A DNA stretch of 34,285 bases from Clostridiales bacterium (lineage in GTDB: Bacteria; Bacillota; Sulfobacillia; Sulfobacillales; Sulfobacillaceae): NCBI GenBank assembly GCA_027365485.1, contig DAHXNH010000363.1:1-34285 (forward strand). The letters are read 5' to 3'. The notes beneath the pieces were generated by a model, which saw only the letters and a program-made list of their open reading frames with translations, was not told the origin of the DNA and did no database searches. The position numbers and the translations under genes are program-made. Shown here piece by piece: positions 7,516-16,092 of the stretch (position 1 is the first letter of the stretch; each line of letters starts with the position of its first letter).

Positions 7516-8282
7516 GGCCAGCGCCCTCCCAGGGCAAGGTACAAATTGAGTGGCAAGGCCACTCCTGCGGCCACCGCCGCCGCGGTTAACAAGGCCTCCA
7601 ACACCCTCGATACCGAAGACACCACATCCCCGGCGATACCGTCGCGAATGGCACTGGTGATGGCCATGCCAGGCACTAACACCATGATCCCCCCGACAAT
7701 GATCGTACCCGGGTGAAATAAAGACCATTGCGCCGCGACCAATCCTGGAATCACCGCGGCCACCGCAGCGATAAAGTCCTTTAGGCTATCATTGAGCGAT
7801 CCTGGTCTCTGGCGCACGATATGGGCCAAGGCACCGGCCAGCATGGCTGGAAAAAAGTCGTACCAACGGCCGCCAACCAATTGACAGAGCATGCCTCCGG
7901 CTAGCGCCGCCACCACCGTGGTCTGCCATCCAGGATAGCGTTTCATCGCAGAAATCAAGCCCAACTGTTCACGGAAGACGACGAGATCAATCCGGTGTTC
8001 CGCCAGATCGCGTGACAACTGGTTCACTCGCGCCACGACGGCTAAGTTGACTGAGCGTCGGCGCACACGCCGCATGAGGGTCGCTCCCGGCGCGGACAAA
8101 AAAATAACGGTCGGGAACACCGCCGCCTCCACCGATTCCAGCCCTAATCCGGCCGTGATCCGAATCATGGTATCTTCCACTCGGCTGACTTCGCCGCCCG
8201 CCGATAACAAATGCACGCCTGCGTCAGCCGCGGCTTCCAGAACGCCGAGAGGACTTGACAGATCCCGGTTGGGTTGCAGCAT
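7512..8282 (-). CDS. Threonine/serine exporter, ThrE large subunit (DUF1212)
   Basis: This 256-residue membrane protein starts with the ThrE soluble motif (HLLSAGGEVSRVEDTM) and carries about five membrane segments in the second half. Together with the next gene it makes a two-component ThrE exporter, thought to export threonine/serine or related small solutes. The start is ATG at 8282 with GAGGGGGTGG in front; the open frame reaches 8408 but that part is the GtrA gene in another frame. The gene overlaps gtrA by 59 bases, an unusually long overlap. Confidence 0.86.
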   Translation of the reverse strand: MLQPNRDLSSPLGVLEAAADAGVHLLSAGGEVSRVEDTMIRITAGLGLESVEAAVFPTVIFLSAPGATLMRRVRRRSVNLAVVARVNQLSRDLAEHRIDLVVFREQLGLISAMKRYPGWQTTVVAALAGGMLCQLVGGRWYDFFPAMLAGALAHIVRQRPGSLNDSLKDFIAAVAAVIPGLVAAQWSLFHPGTIIVGGIMVLVPGMAITSAIRDGIAGDVVSSVSRVLEALLTAAAVAAGVALPLNLYLALGGRWP

Positions 8283-8676
8283 CGCCACCCCCTCGTGCCG
8301 TAAACACCCAAAAATATGAAACCCCAAAAGTGATGGCCGTCCCACAGGGAATCGCCAAAAGGTCTGACAATAGCTTGTCCAAATGATACCCGTGGAACAA
8401 AAGCGCATAAACTCCTAGTTGCAGTAGAGCCCCACCGGCCGATGCCAAGTTAAACTGCCCGAGCGACGCCCAAGAATAAGGGCGACGAAACGTAAATCGC
8501 GCATTTAAGGCATAATTACTCAAAATAGAAGCCTCAATAGCTAGCGCTTGAGCAATCACCGATTGGTGCTCCAAGCCCCCTATTAAGGCTAATCGAAAGA
8601 TGCCCGCATTCACTACCACACCGCTGGCACCCACTAAACCGAAACGAATGATCTTACCCAAAAAGTCTGATCTCAT
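8224..8676 (-). CDS. GtrA-like membrane protein
   Basis: This 150-residue protein has four membrane segments and the GtrA-family opening (IIRFGLVGASGVVVNAGIF) with NYALNARFTFRR in the middle. GtrA proteins are thought to help move polyprenyl-linked sugars across the membrane for later transfer to envelope polymers. It follows the polyprenyl-phosphate glycosyltransferase by three bases, the classical pairing. The last roughly 20 residues, polar and basic (SVKSSRRSGSRG), are encoded in the 59-base overlap with the ThrE gene and may be a late extension. Confidence 0.88.
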   Translation of the reverse strand: MRSDFLGKIIRFGLVGASGVVVNAGIFRLALIGGLEHQSVIAQALAIEASILSNYALNARFTFRRPYSWASLGQFNLASAGGALLQLGVYALLFHGYHLDKLLSDLLAIPCGTAITFGVSYFWVFTARGGGDAATQPGSVKSSRRSGSRG

Positions 8677-8679
8677 CGC

Positions 8680-9432
8680 TTAGGAACGAATCCGATCCCC
8701 TTCCAGCCGAGCTTTTCGGTGCACTTGCTCCGAAACCCTCAACTTTGCAACCATCCACAAAGCTTCCGTGAAAATACTGGCCGACATCTTACTCTGCCCT
8801 TCGCGACGATCCTCAAAGATAATCGGAATCTCCACCACTTTAAACCCGTGTTGAACCGCTCGATAGGTCATCTCAATTTGAAATCCATATCCACTCGCTT
8901 CAATTTCATCCAATTGGATGGCTTCCAATACTTCACGTCGAAAACATTTAAAACCTCCGGTCAAATCCCGAATCGAAAGCCCTAACACGATGCGCGCATA
9001 CTGCGACCCACCCACCGAAATCAGACGGCGATACCAAGGCCAATGCGCTACTCCGCCCCCTTCAACGTAGCGTGAGCCCAAAACCACGTCGGCGCCCTTC
9101 ATTTTCATGGCGCTGATAAATTCGGGAAGATAGCGAGGATGATGAGAAAAATCGGCGTCCATTTCAAACAGATAATCGTATCCCATCGCAATTCCATATT
9201 GGAAACCTGCTAGGTACGCAGTGGCTAAGCCCAGTTTTCCCTGGCGGTGCAACACTTCTATCCGTCCAGGATACTGCGTCTTTAGATGATCTGCTAACAA
9301 CCCGGTCCCATCGGGCGAACCATCATCAATGATAAGGAGGTGAAACATCTCCCCCTGACCCGTGATAGCTTCCACCAACGGGCCCAAATTGCCAACCTCG
9401 TTATAGGTGGGAAGAATCACTAAGGCTCGCAT
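8680..9432 (-). CDS. Polyprenol-phosphate mannosyltransferase (DPM1-like GT2)
   Basis: This family 2 glycosyltransferase should load a sugar, probably mannose, from a nucleotide donor onto a polyprenyl phosphate. Visible motifs are LVILPTYNEVGNL, the donor-site DDGSPDGTG, the metal-site MDADFSHHP, and GGFKCFRREVLEAI. These match bacterial and archaeal DPM1-type enzymes. It has 250 residues from ATG at 9432, with GAGGAG upstream; six more codons upstream are open but lie before that ribosome binding site. The context of GtrA downstream and a PIG-V-like mannosyltransferase upstream supports a lipid-linked mannose pathway. Confidence 0.9.
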   Translation of the reverse strand: MRALVILPTYNEVGNLGPLVEAITGQGEMFHLLIIDDGSPDGTGLLADHLKTQYPGRIEVLHRQGKLGLATAYLAGFQYGIAMGYDYLFEMDADFSHHPRYLPEFISAMKMKGADVVLGSRYVEGGGVAHWPWYRRLISVGGSQYARIVLGLSIRDLTGGFKCFRREVLEAIQLDEIEASGYGFQIEMTYRAVQHGFKVVEIPIIFEDRREGQSKMSASIFTEALWMVAKLRVSEQVHRKARLEGDRIRS

Positions 9433-9451
9433 TGACACTCCTCCTCGCATT

Positions 9452-10609
9452 TTAAGCTATCCAGTGCCATGTCGTAAAAATTGTAAAGAATACCGCTTGT
9501 AATAAGGGAAATAACCAGTTCGCCGCCCGACGCCAGGTCGAATTCTCCGTTAGTATACCCAATCCTACGTAGGTCGGAAAGAGAATGAGTACCAGTCGCG
9601 ACATACTTAACAACGGGCTCCGACCATACGGGCTAGGAGCAGACACATCAATCAACCAAAGTACCGCCCAATACATCATCCAATCCACCGGAAGCTTCTT
9701 CCGACTGTAAATCCACAAAGCCAGAGACACGAGACTGGAAGACAGGTCTATCATACTAAGAACCGTACTCGCTTGCAATGAGCTTCCATGCCAGATTCTT
9801 CCAATCGCCAGCCAAATGCCCACCCATGGCCAGGTAATATGGCGACCCCAAGCGCTCTGGGAACTAATAAATGCCAACGGATTACCAAAATGTCGCCATT
9901 GAAAATACATAAATCCGCCCATGGCCAAAGGCACGGACAACACAGACAAAAGTTCCCAACGAAATTTGAAGCCGCGGGCCAAATAATACTGCCATAAGAT
10001 CGGGATCACCATAAACACGCCTTCATTGCGGGTCAGGGTGGCACCAATCGCACAAAAACCCGCCCACCAAAACTTCTGGCGTCGAGCCAGCCAAAATACC
10101 ATGACGCTCAGAAATAAAAACGTCGACTCGGTATAGGCGGCTGACATAAAAAACGCGGTAGGGAAAGCCAACGCTGCCCATAGCGCCCGCTGCCGAACGG
10201 ATTGGTCAAAGTATTCGCTCACCAAAGCCCAGAACACAAACAGAAATGCCAAACACATGGCATTGGACAAGAGCAGCGCGGAGACGTCGAAGGGCAGACG
10301 GGTCAATAAATGCACCCCGCGAATCAGCATGGGGTAGGTAGGAAAAAATGCCAACTCATTAACTTGGGTATAGCCATGCGCGGCAATTTTCAAATACCAT
10401 AAAGCATCCCACCGTAGCCACATCAAGAGCCATGCCTTGGTCGTAATGTTGAAAGTGGGCGAATAATAGCCCCAAGGAATTCGGCCAAGCGCCACCCACC
10501 CAACGATAATCAACGCCAAGCGACTAAAGACAAAAGACTCTAGAATCTCTCTAAGACCGGAAGCAGGTGTGCGCCACCTCGATATCAATCCTGACCAAAA
10601 CCCTGTCAT
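9452..10609 (-). CDS. PIG-V-like integral membrane mannosyltransferase
   Basis: This 385-residue protein has many membrane segments. It carries PIG-V/GT-C features: RWDALWYLKIAAHGY, AFFPTYPMLIRG, and TAFFMSAAYTESTFLF. Such enzymes use polyprenyl-phosphate-mannose as donor outside the membrane, and the next gene would make that donor. The start ATG at 10609 overlaps the stop of the upstream acetyltransferase gene (TGATG), so translation is likely coupled; upstream in-frame starts exist but lie inside that gene. The acceptor cannot be deduced. Confidence 0.8.
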   Translation of the reverse strand: MTGFWSGLISRWRTPASGLREILESFVFSRLALIIVGWVALGRIPWGYYSPTFNITTKAWLLMWLRWDALWYLKIAAHGYTQVNELAFFPTYPMLIRGVHLLTRLPFDVSALLLSNAMCLAFLFVFWALVSEYFDQSVRQRALWAALAFPTAFFMSAAYTESTFLFLSVMVFWLARRQKFWWAGFCAIGATLTRNEGVFMVIPILWQYYLARGFKFRWELLSVLSVPLAMGGFMYFQWRHFGNPLAFISSQSAWGRHITWPWVGIWLAIGRIWHGSSLQASTVLSMIDLSSSLVSLALWIYSRKKLPVDWMMYWAVLWLIDVSAPSPYGRSPLLSMSRLVLILFPTYVGLGILTENSTWRRAANWLFPLLQAVFFTIFTTWHWIA

Positions 10610-11490
10610 CAGGAGGGCACAACCACAGGATGTAACGCCTTTTCTAGAAGCCATCCCCGCCAACCAGACTCTGCAGCTTTGCCATACCACTCAACCAGCG
10701 CTTGAGCTTGATCGGAAGCCAGTCCATAACGCAATTCGGTCACGCCCCATGCGTGCGCGTCCACCATCAGGTACGTTAACAAGGCTTCGAGATCCACGGT
10801 CTTTGCCGATTGCAAATAGCCTAAGTTAAGCCGTTCGCGATTTTTAATTGAATACAGCGCTAAAGCGGCTATCGGCTGCCCGAGATCTTGCGGGGATAGT
10901 GCAGCCCCTCCCACTTCAAACCCATGAGCTAGGTCTTCTTCGGTCAACGTTCGCGGAAACCACGGGTCCCCCGAGGCCCACACTTGACCCGGATGCTTCG
11001 CTAAAAAATCAAACAGCCTTTCGCGATCTACCGCCCAGGCCGGTCCTGCCTCACCCACCCCTCGATTGAGGGCCACGGGCAACTCGCTTAGCGTACCCAC
11101 TTCCCACTCGGTTTGTGGATTAAACTGTAACTCCTCTTGCAACACTCTGAGAGGAATGTCATCCGTTTCTTCGATTAACGCTCTAACCACCTGCGCTCCG
11201 GTCTGGGTAGCATCTTCAATCAGAACGCCCGCCAGCCCCTGACTTGCCTCCGAACTCTGTTCTCCTTGTGCCATTCGCATTCCTAATATGTACATCTCTC
11301 GAGACCTTTCACCCACGAGTGCCGCGCACCCCAAGACCGTGGAGTCATCATCAAGGGCCAAGAACATCCCGCCTAACGAGGCGTTCAAATACTGCGAGAG
11401 ATTTTGACTCCAATGACTCATGGGGAACTGGCCAAGAAATTGTCTTATCTTGGCCTCGTCCTGCCCCGAAGCTCGGACATAGTGCAACAA
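10609..11490 (-). CDS. GNAT-family N-acetyltransferase
   Basis: This protein of about 293 residues begins with a GNAT-like region (MFLALDDDSTVLGCAALVG, later SQGLAGVLIEDATQTGAQVV). A second, more degenerate half ends in ALVEWYGKAAESGWRGW, suggesting a tandem GNAT. Start TTG at 11490 has GGGAGG six bases upstream; further in-frame codons upstream lack a signal. It is the first gene of the six-gene minus-strand operon behind a strong promoter at 11520-11548. The substrate is unknown. Confidence 0.7.
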   Translation of the reverse strand: MLHYVRASGQDEAKIRQFLGQFPMSHWSQNLSQYLNASLGGMFLALDDDSTVLGCAALVGERSREMYILGMRMAQGEQSSEASQGLAGVLIEDATQTGAQVVRALIEETDDIPLRVLQEELQFNPQTEWEVGTLSELPVALNRGVGEAGPAWAVDRERLFDFLAKHPGQVWASGDPWFPRTLTEEDLAHGFEVGGAALSPQDLGQPIAALALYSIKNRERLNLGYLQSAKTVDLEALLTYLMVDAHAWGVTELRYGLASDQAQALVEWYGKAAESGWRGWLLEKALHPVVVPS

Positions 11491-11519
11491 AGAAGGCCTC
11501 CCTTGCAAGCAATGGATTC

Positions 11520-11548
11520 ATTGTACAATGGGGTTGGCTTGACTTCAA
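11520..11548 (-). promoter_or_regulatory. Vegetative (sigma-A) promoter of the glycosylation/ThrE operon
   Basis: On the minus strand TTGAAG (11548-11543) is followed after exactly 17 bases by TACAAT (11525-11520). Transcription would start near 11513, about 23 bases before the TTG start. Confidence 0.7.
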
Positions 11549-11699
11549 CTAAAACCCAGGTAGTGAGCATAATCCGACCATGACCATCTCAACTTCCCTT
11601 TTGGCCTCAGAATTGTAAAAATACCCGCTGGGCGACTTTTTCTTTGCGAAGATTTGGCGTACACTGAATGAAATCTTGGCAGCGAAGCGAGGCTAGACC

Positions 11700-12173
11700 A
11701 TGTTCACGAAAATAAAAGCGCAGTGGTTGGGGGCCGTGCTGGTAGGAGTACTCGCTGGGAGCACCGCACCCGCGCTGGCAGCGAACACAGTCAGCATTCA
11801 CAGCAACCCCACTCACTTGGAGGCACCTGCGACCGAAGTCTTTATCGTGCGCGTTCCCGACCATTCGGGGCTGGTTCCCTCGCGCGCGGACGTGAGTTAC
11901 GTCGGAAAGTCAGCGCACTACAAAATGGCTTTAAAAAAAGCCGCTAAGGATGCTTGGGGCGGATCGGTTTACGCCGCTGTACCCGGCACATTGGCCGTCT
12001 CCGTCTATTCTCGTTCCGGCGAACTCTTGACCACCCAAGATTTCCCGGTGACGAAGGCCAAAGAATCCTGGGTGCCACGCATCATCATCGGCGTGTTATT
12101 CATTGGTATCGCGCTTTGGTACTGGCGCCGAATGCAATCCGTGACCAACCCGCAGGGACGAAGGCCCCGTTAG
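11700..12173 (+). CDS. Secreted, C-terminally membrane-anchored protein of unknown function
   Basis: The 157 residues begin with a signal peptide (WLGAVLVGVLAGSTAPALAA) and continue as an extracellular domain of about 100 residues rich in beta-prone sequence. They end with one membrane segment (IIIGVLFIGIALWYWRRM) and a basic tail. The domain looks like a small immunoglobulin-like or FixH-like fold, but I do not recognise a family. The start ATG at 11700 has GAGG seven bases upstream. The gene is convergent with the next one; their stops are two bases apart. Confidence 0.7.
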   Translation: MFTKIKAQWLGAVLVGVLAGSTAPALAANTVSIHSNPTHLEAPATEVFIVRVPDHSGLVPSRADVSYVGKSAHYKMALKKAAKDAWGGSVYAAVPGTLAVSVYSRSGELLTTQDFPVTKAKESWVPRIIIGVLFIGIALWYWRRMQSVTNPQGRRPR

Positions 12174-12174
12174 C

Positions 12175-12531
12175 TTAGCCCTCGGCTCCCCATCCCACTT
12201 CGATGTCGTGAGCCATCCAACTCCACGCCAAATAGGCGGCAAGCAAGGCAACGCCTGCGGTTTGGCCGCCGATGCTGACGATCCGTTTGCGTTTCGATCG
12301 AAGAGGATAACGAATGGCCGACCGTGCTGCCAGGCATGCCCCCAACCAGCATGTGAGCGCCATCGGTGAAAGGCGTTCAATGTCGTCATCAAACACTCCA
12401 ATCCGGCCCGCCAATGTCCGCACCAGTCGCCTGCGATAAATACGTCTTAGTTCGCGCCGCCGGCTGACATGAAACAGCAGGCTCCACCAAATCAACCGAA
12501 CCAACGTCCACCATGCTCTCACCAAACTCAC
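12175..12531 (-). CDS. Small basic membrane protein, unknown function
   Basis: This 118-residue protein has a hydrophobic N-terminus (LVRLIWWSLLFHV), a strongly basic stretch (SRRRELRRIYRRRLVRTL), and two further hydrophobic segments. Start GTG at 12531 has AGAGGTGA six bases upstream. No family is recognised. It appears to be a single-gene unit, convergent with the 11700 gene. Confidence 0.65.
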   Translation of the reverse strand: MSLVRAWWTLVRLIWWSLLFHVSRRRELRRIYRRRLVRTLAGRIGVFDDDIERLSPMALTCWLGACLAARSAIRYPLRSKRKRIVSIGGQTAGVALLAAYLAWSWMAHDIEVGWGAEG

Positions 12532-12803
12532 CGCTGCTCACCTCTTTCTCGCGTGGGTCGCTCAATCTTCCAATGCAGGATAATAAAAACGTGCTTGTCG
12601 GAAAAAGGATCGTGGGCTGACCAAGAAAAGGGGAATCTTATATCCTGGCGAACCTCAGTCCCGGTTAGTTTGTCCATGTCGATGCCGCAACAAACGCATT
12701 TTTGGCGATCGCGGTATAATATTCTTGGGCAAGAGGGGCCGCAGGATGTCAAACTAGGATTCTTGGACCACCCCAATTACGCAGTGCACAGGAGGAGTAG
12801 GAT

Positions 12804-13103
12804 ATGGCCACGGAGGAGCAAGTCATTGACATCCTTAAAGAAATTGTGGACCCTGAGATAGGCGTCAACGTCGTGGACCTGGGCTTGGTCTATGGAGTGG
12901 AGTTTCCCCAATCCGACAGCGTCACCGTGCGCATGACCCTGACTGCGCCGGGGTGCCCCTTGCACGATACGATCACCCGATCGGCCGAGATGGCGATCGA
13001 AACCTTGCCGGACGTCAAAAAAGCTCAGGTGGATATTGTCTGGGATCCACCATGGACCCCAGAAATGCTGACCGACGAAGGCCGTCGGTTACTCGGATTT
13101 TGA
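12804..13103 (+). CDS. DUF59/MIP18-family Fe-S assembly protein
   Basis: This 99-residue protein is a complete DUF59 domain: ILKEIVDPEIGVNVVDLGLV, then APGCPLHDTI with the conserved Cys. Such proteins (SufT/PaaD/MIP18 type) help iron-sulfur cluster maturation. AGGAGGAG before ATG at 12804 is a strong ribosome binding site. A TATAAT at about 12715-12720 could be its -10 box, without a clear -35. The next gene carries a second DUF59 domain fused to an ATPase, with 32 bases between the genes. Confidence 0.9.
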   Translation: MATEEQVIDILKEIVDPEIGVNVVDLGLVYGVEFPQSDSVTVRMTLTAPGCPLHDTITRSAEMAIETLPDVKKAQVDIVWDPPWTPEMLTDEGRRLLGF

Positions 13104-13135
13104 ATTCTGCAGTCACTAGGAAGGAACCAAACCGC

Positions 13136-14251
13136 ATGATGGACCAGGAGTTAATCCTCGCCAAGCTAAAGACCGTGAACGACCCTGAGTTGCACAAAAG
13201 CATTGTCGATCTTCATATGGTGCGAAGCATCGATATCGAAACACCGGGACAGGTCAGCGTGGATATCGCGCTGACCGTCGCCGGTTGTCCCTTACACGAG
13301 CGCATTGAACAGGAAGTCAAAACCGCCTTGCTAGAGTTGCCCGACGTGGCAGAGGTTTTAGTCAACCTCTCGGTCATGAACGCCGAGGAACGAAAAACAA
13401 CGTTTGCTGCCGCCTTTGGGTCGTCCAGTGCAAAATCCACGGCTGAAGATCGCAAGATCGGACCGCTGCCCGGCCAAACTACCACTCAGGGGCTCGCCGC
13501 CACCAAAACCTCAATCTTAGGAATTGCTTCCGGCAAGGGTGGGGTAGGCAAATCTACCGTGACCGCCAATCTAGCGATCGCTCTCTCCCGTCTAGGGTAT
13601 CGGGTCGGTCTTATGGATCTCGATATCTACGGCTTCAGCCAAGGGCGGATGTTCGGTGCCAGCGGCGGAGCCAACAGCAACGATCGCGACCAGATTCTGC
13701 CCTGGCTTTACCACAACGTCTCGCTGGTCTCTATGGGAATGTTCGTCCCTGAAGACCAAGCGGTAATCTGGCGGGGCCCGATGTTGGGGAAAATGATGGA
13801 CCAGTTTTTTCAAGATGTGGCCTGGCCCGAACTGGACTTTTTACTCATTGATCTCCCTCCGGGCACTGGCGACGTCGCCTTAAATGTGGCGCAAAAGTTA
13901 ACGGCAGCCAAACTCATCATGGTGACCACGCCTCAGCCGGTGGCCACCCATGTCGCCCGTCGCGCCGCCGAAGTGGCCTTGCGCGCCCGCCAACCGATTT
14001 TGGGCGTGATTGAAAACATGTCCTATTTAACCTGTCCCCATGGCGAAGTCTTAAGACTATTCGGCGAAGGTGGCGGTCAAGCGCTGGCTGACGAACTGTC
14101 CGTGCCCTTGCTCGGGCAGATTCCCTTGGAACCCGAAGTTCGCCAGGGTGGCGATGTGGGAGCGCCCGTGACCAGCGAACCTGAGCTTGGGCCAGCCGGC
14201 CAAGTCTTCCTCGATATTGCACAAAAAATAGCACGAGCGGTCGGGCGATAG
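13136..14251 (+). CDS. mrp: Mrp/ApbC (Nbp35-type) iron-sulfur carrier ATPase
   Basis: This 371-residue P-loop ATPase loads or carries Fe-S clusters in the cytosol. An N-terminal DUF59 domain (NDPELHKSIVDLHMV, AGCPLHERI) is followed by a linker of about 40 residues and the ATPase: deviant Walker A GKGGVGKST at about 133-141, IDLPPGTGDV near 238-247, and TTPQPVATHVARRAAEV. Mrp proteins usually carry a CxxC pair for the bridging cluster. Here that place reads TCPHGEV, with Cys300 but Gly at the second position. The start is the first ATG of the MMDQ pair, with AAGGA upstream. Confidence 0.92.
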   Translation: MMDQELILAKLKTVNDPELHKSIVDLHMVRSIDIETPGQVSVDIALTVAGCPLHERIEQEVKTALLELPDVAEVLVNLSVMNAEERKTTFAAAFGSSSAKSTAEDRKIGPLPGQTTTQGLAATKTSILGIASGKGGVGKSTVTANLAIALSRLGYRVGLMDLDIYGFSQGRMFGASGGANSNDRDQILPWLYHNVSLVSMGMFVPEDQAVIWRGPMLGKMMDQFFQDVAWPELDFLLIDLPPGTGDVALNVAQKLTAAKLIMVTTPQPVATHVARRAAEVALRARQPILGVIENMSYLTCPHGEVLRLFGEGGGQALADELSVPLLGQIPLEPEVRQGGDVGAPVTSEPELGPAGQVFLDIAQKIARAVGR

Positions 14252-14273
14252 CCCTCCGTCCGTGCCCGATGCT

Positions 14274-14292
14274 CCCTGATTTGGGATCAGGG
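14274..14292. terminator. Stem-loop between convergent mrp and cupin genes
   Basis: CCCTGAT and ATCAGGG form a perfect 7-bp stem with a TTGGG loop at the meeting point of the two convergent genes; the 3' arm overlaps the cupin stop codon. No T-tract follows on either strand, so a terminator role is tentative. Confidence 0.35.
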
Positions 14293-14640
14293 GGCAGACG
14301 TTCCCTCCCGTCCATAGCGATCCTCGAGGCGGACCACATCCTCCAACTCGGGGGTCGATACCTCCATAATCTCTAAATCGGTCAAGGCCGTCACCCGATG
14401 GCGCCGAAGCGGAGGAATAATCACGGCCTGCCCCGGCTGTAAGGTCTCGGTCACATCGTCCAGGAGAATCTCGCCCTGACCGCTCAGGCAGTACATGCTT
14501 TCATGCTTTACATTATGGTATTGCAAGCTGAGCGATTGCCCGCTGTTGACGTGGATCAACTTACCCACATAGCGATCGGTCACCGTCCACCAAATTTCAT
14601 ATCCCCAAGGTTTGTCTATCCGTTTCAAGATATCCCCCAT
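14287..14640 (-). CDS. Cupin, phosphomannose isomerase type II C-terminal-like
   Basis: This 117-residue single-domain cupin has RIDKPWGYEIWW at the start, GQSLSLQYHNVKHESMYCLSG in the first cupin motif (His and Glu metal ligands) and LQPGQAVIIPPLRRHRV in the second. This matches the isomerase half of bifunctional mannose-1-phosphate guanylyltransferase/phosphomannose isomerase, here as a stand-alone gene. It may interconvert mannose-6-phosphate and fructose-6-phosphate, supplying mannose for the glycosylation genes, but this is inference from family and context. Confidence 0.82.
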   Translation of the reverse strand: MGDILKRIDKPWGYEIWWTVTDRYVGKLIHVNSGQSLSLQYHNVKHESMYCLSGQGEILLDDVTETLQPGQAVIIPPLRRHRVTALTDLEIMEVSTPELEDVVRLEDRYGREGTSAP

Positions 14641-14695
14641 TTCTCAACATCCGTTTGTCTTTATCATAACATAGTCAGAACCGTCTTACCGCTGA

Positions 14696-14741
14696 ATAAA
14701 AACGAGGAACCGTGGCAAGCTATTGCTCGGTTCCTCGTTTC
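14696..14741 (-). terminator. Rho-independent terminator after the SQD1-like gene
   Basis: A perfect 12-bp stem (AACGAGGAACCG / CGGTTCCTCGTT) with a 15-base loop is followed on the minus strand by TTTTTATT. It lies just past the stop of the minus-strand synthase gene at 14760 and isolates it from the cupin gene. Confidence 0.85.
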
Positions 14742-14759
14742 ACAAGCTTCCAATAGCGA

Positions 14760-15947
14760 CTAGATTCGGCTCATTTCCGCATTTAAATGGGACGCTGGAT
14801 TTTTCGTATGCCGCCAATTCACCGACGGCTTGATCGCGTCCCAGTTCACTCGATGCTTATTCTCCTCAATCACCCGAAACAATGACTCAATCAACGTTTC
14901 GGAAAGCAGATGCGGCTTCAGGCCCAACTCCAAGAGCCTGGTGTGCATCGCATGGTAGTAGTGGCTCAAAGCCTCCGTGCGAGGGTCCTCGACGAGTTCC
15001 ACCTTCGCCTCGCCCGGCCACGTCTTGGCCACCAGTTCAGCCATTTCTTTAACCGAAAACTCTTCGGTAAACTGGTTAAAGACCCGGTATTCACCCAGCG
15101 CAGGCGGATTTAGCACCGCTAGTTCCACGCAGCGCACGGTGTCGCGAATATCCAAAATCCCTCGAATTTGGTTTCCCTGTCCATAGACCGTCAGGGGATG
15201 GCCCAACACCGCTTCAATACAAAACCGATTGAGCACCGTGCCAAAGACGGCATCGTAATCTAAACGCGTAGCCAAATCCGGATGGCGGACCGTCTGTTCG
15301 GTTTCGGTGCCGTACACGATCCCTTGATTCAAATCCGTAGAGCGTAAGCCAAAATTCCGGCACGCAAACATAATATTGTGGCTATCGTGCACTTTCGACA
15401 AATGATAGAAAGATCCTGGCTGCTTGGGGTAAGGAAGTACGTCCTTGCGGCCGTTGTGCTCGATTTCGATGAACCCTTCTTCTATGTCGATGTTTGGTGT
15501 GCCGTACTCGCCCATGGACCCCAATTTAACCAAGTGAATCGCAGGGTCGATTTCGGCCATCGCATATATCACGTTCAAGTTGCCAATCACATTGTTCATC
15601 TGCGTATATACCGCATGTCCACGATCAATCATCGAATACGGGGCCGAACGCTGTTCGGCGTAATGAACAATGGCATCTGGACGAAAGTCTCCAATCATGG
15701 AGTAGACAAAATCCGGCTGAGTCAAGTCTCCCACATAAAGCTTGATGGCCTTGTTTGACACCTCGTGCCAGGTCTTGACGCGCTGTTGCAGTGAGACAAT
15801 CGGCACCAAACTTTCGGCACCAATTTCGTAATCGTACTGCCTTCGTGCAAAATTGTCACAAACCGCTACATCCAGTCCACGGTCCGAGAGGTACATTGCT
15901 GTGGGCCAGCCAAGATAGCCGTCTCCACCCAATACTAAAACTTTCAC
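14760..15947 (-). CDS. sqdB: UDP-sulfoquinovose synthase (SQD1/SqdB-like)
   Basis: This enzyme makes UDP-sulfoquinovose from UDP-glucose and sulfite, the head-group donor for the sulfolipid SQDG. The 395-residue short-chain dehydrogenase fold shows the SQD1 signatures: GGDGYLGWPTAMYLS at the NAD site, HYAEQRSAPYSM, the catalytic stretch FYHLSKVHDSHNIMFA with Tyr-x-x-x-Lys, and STDLNQGIVYGTET. Length matches SQD1. Start GTG at 15947 has AGGAGG seven bases upstream. ATP sulfurylase lies 2.4 kb away. The usual GT4 partner that moves sulfoquinovose to diacylglycerol is not in the window. Confidence 0.93.
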   Translation of the reverse strand: MKVLVLGGDGYLGWPTAMYLSDRGLDVAVCDNFARRQYDYEIGAESLVPIVSLQQRVKTWHEVSNKAIKLYVGDLTQPDFVYSMIGDFRPDAIVHYAEQRSAPYSMIDRGHAVYTQMNNVIGNLNVIYAMAEIDPAIHLVKLGSMGEYGTPNIDIEEGFIEIEHNGRKDVLPYPKQPGSFYHLSKVHDSHNIMFACRNFGLRSTDLNQGIVYGTETEQTVRHPDLATRLDYDAVFGTVLNRFCIEAVLGHPLTVYGQGNQIRGILDIRDTVRCVELAVLNPPALGEYRVFNQFTEEFSVKEMAELVAKTWPGEAKVELVEDPRTEALSHYYHAMHTRLLELGLKPHLLSETLIESLFRVIEENKHRVNWDAIKPSVNWRHTKNPASHLNAEMSRI

Positions 15948-16092
15948 CCGTCAACCTCCTACGAACTTAATCTACCCTAATCTCTTCAGCCTATTCACAA
16001 GCACACATTTTCTACAAATGATAGCAGATTCCCTGCTGTTTCTCTAGTCGACCCACAATTTTAAGTCAACCTGCTCGTCCTCCCCTTATCGG

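Noticed and set aside
12469-12861. Plus-strand ORF covering the promoter region of the DUF59 gene
   Set aside because: It overlaps two better-supported genes and has no start signal.
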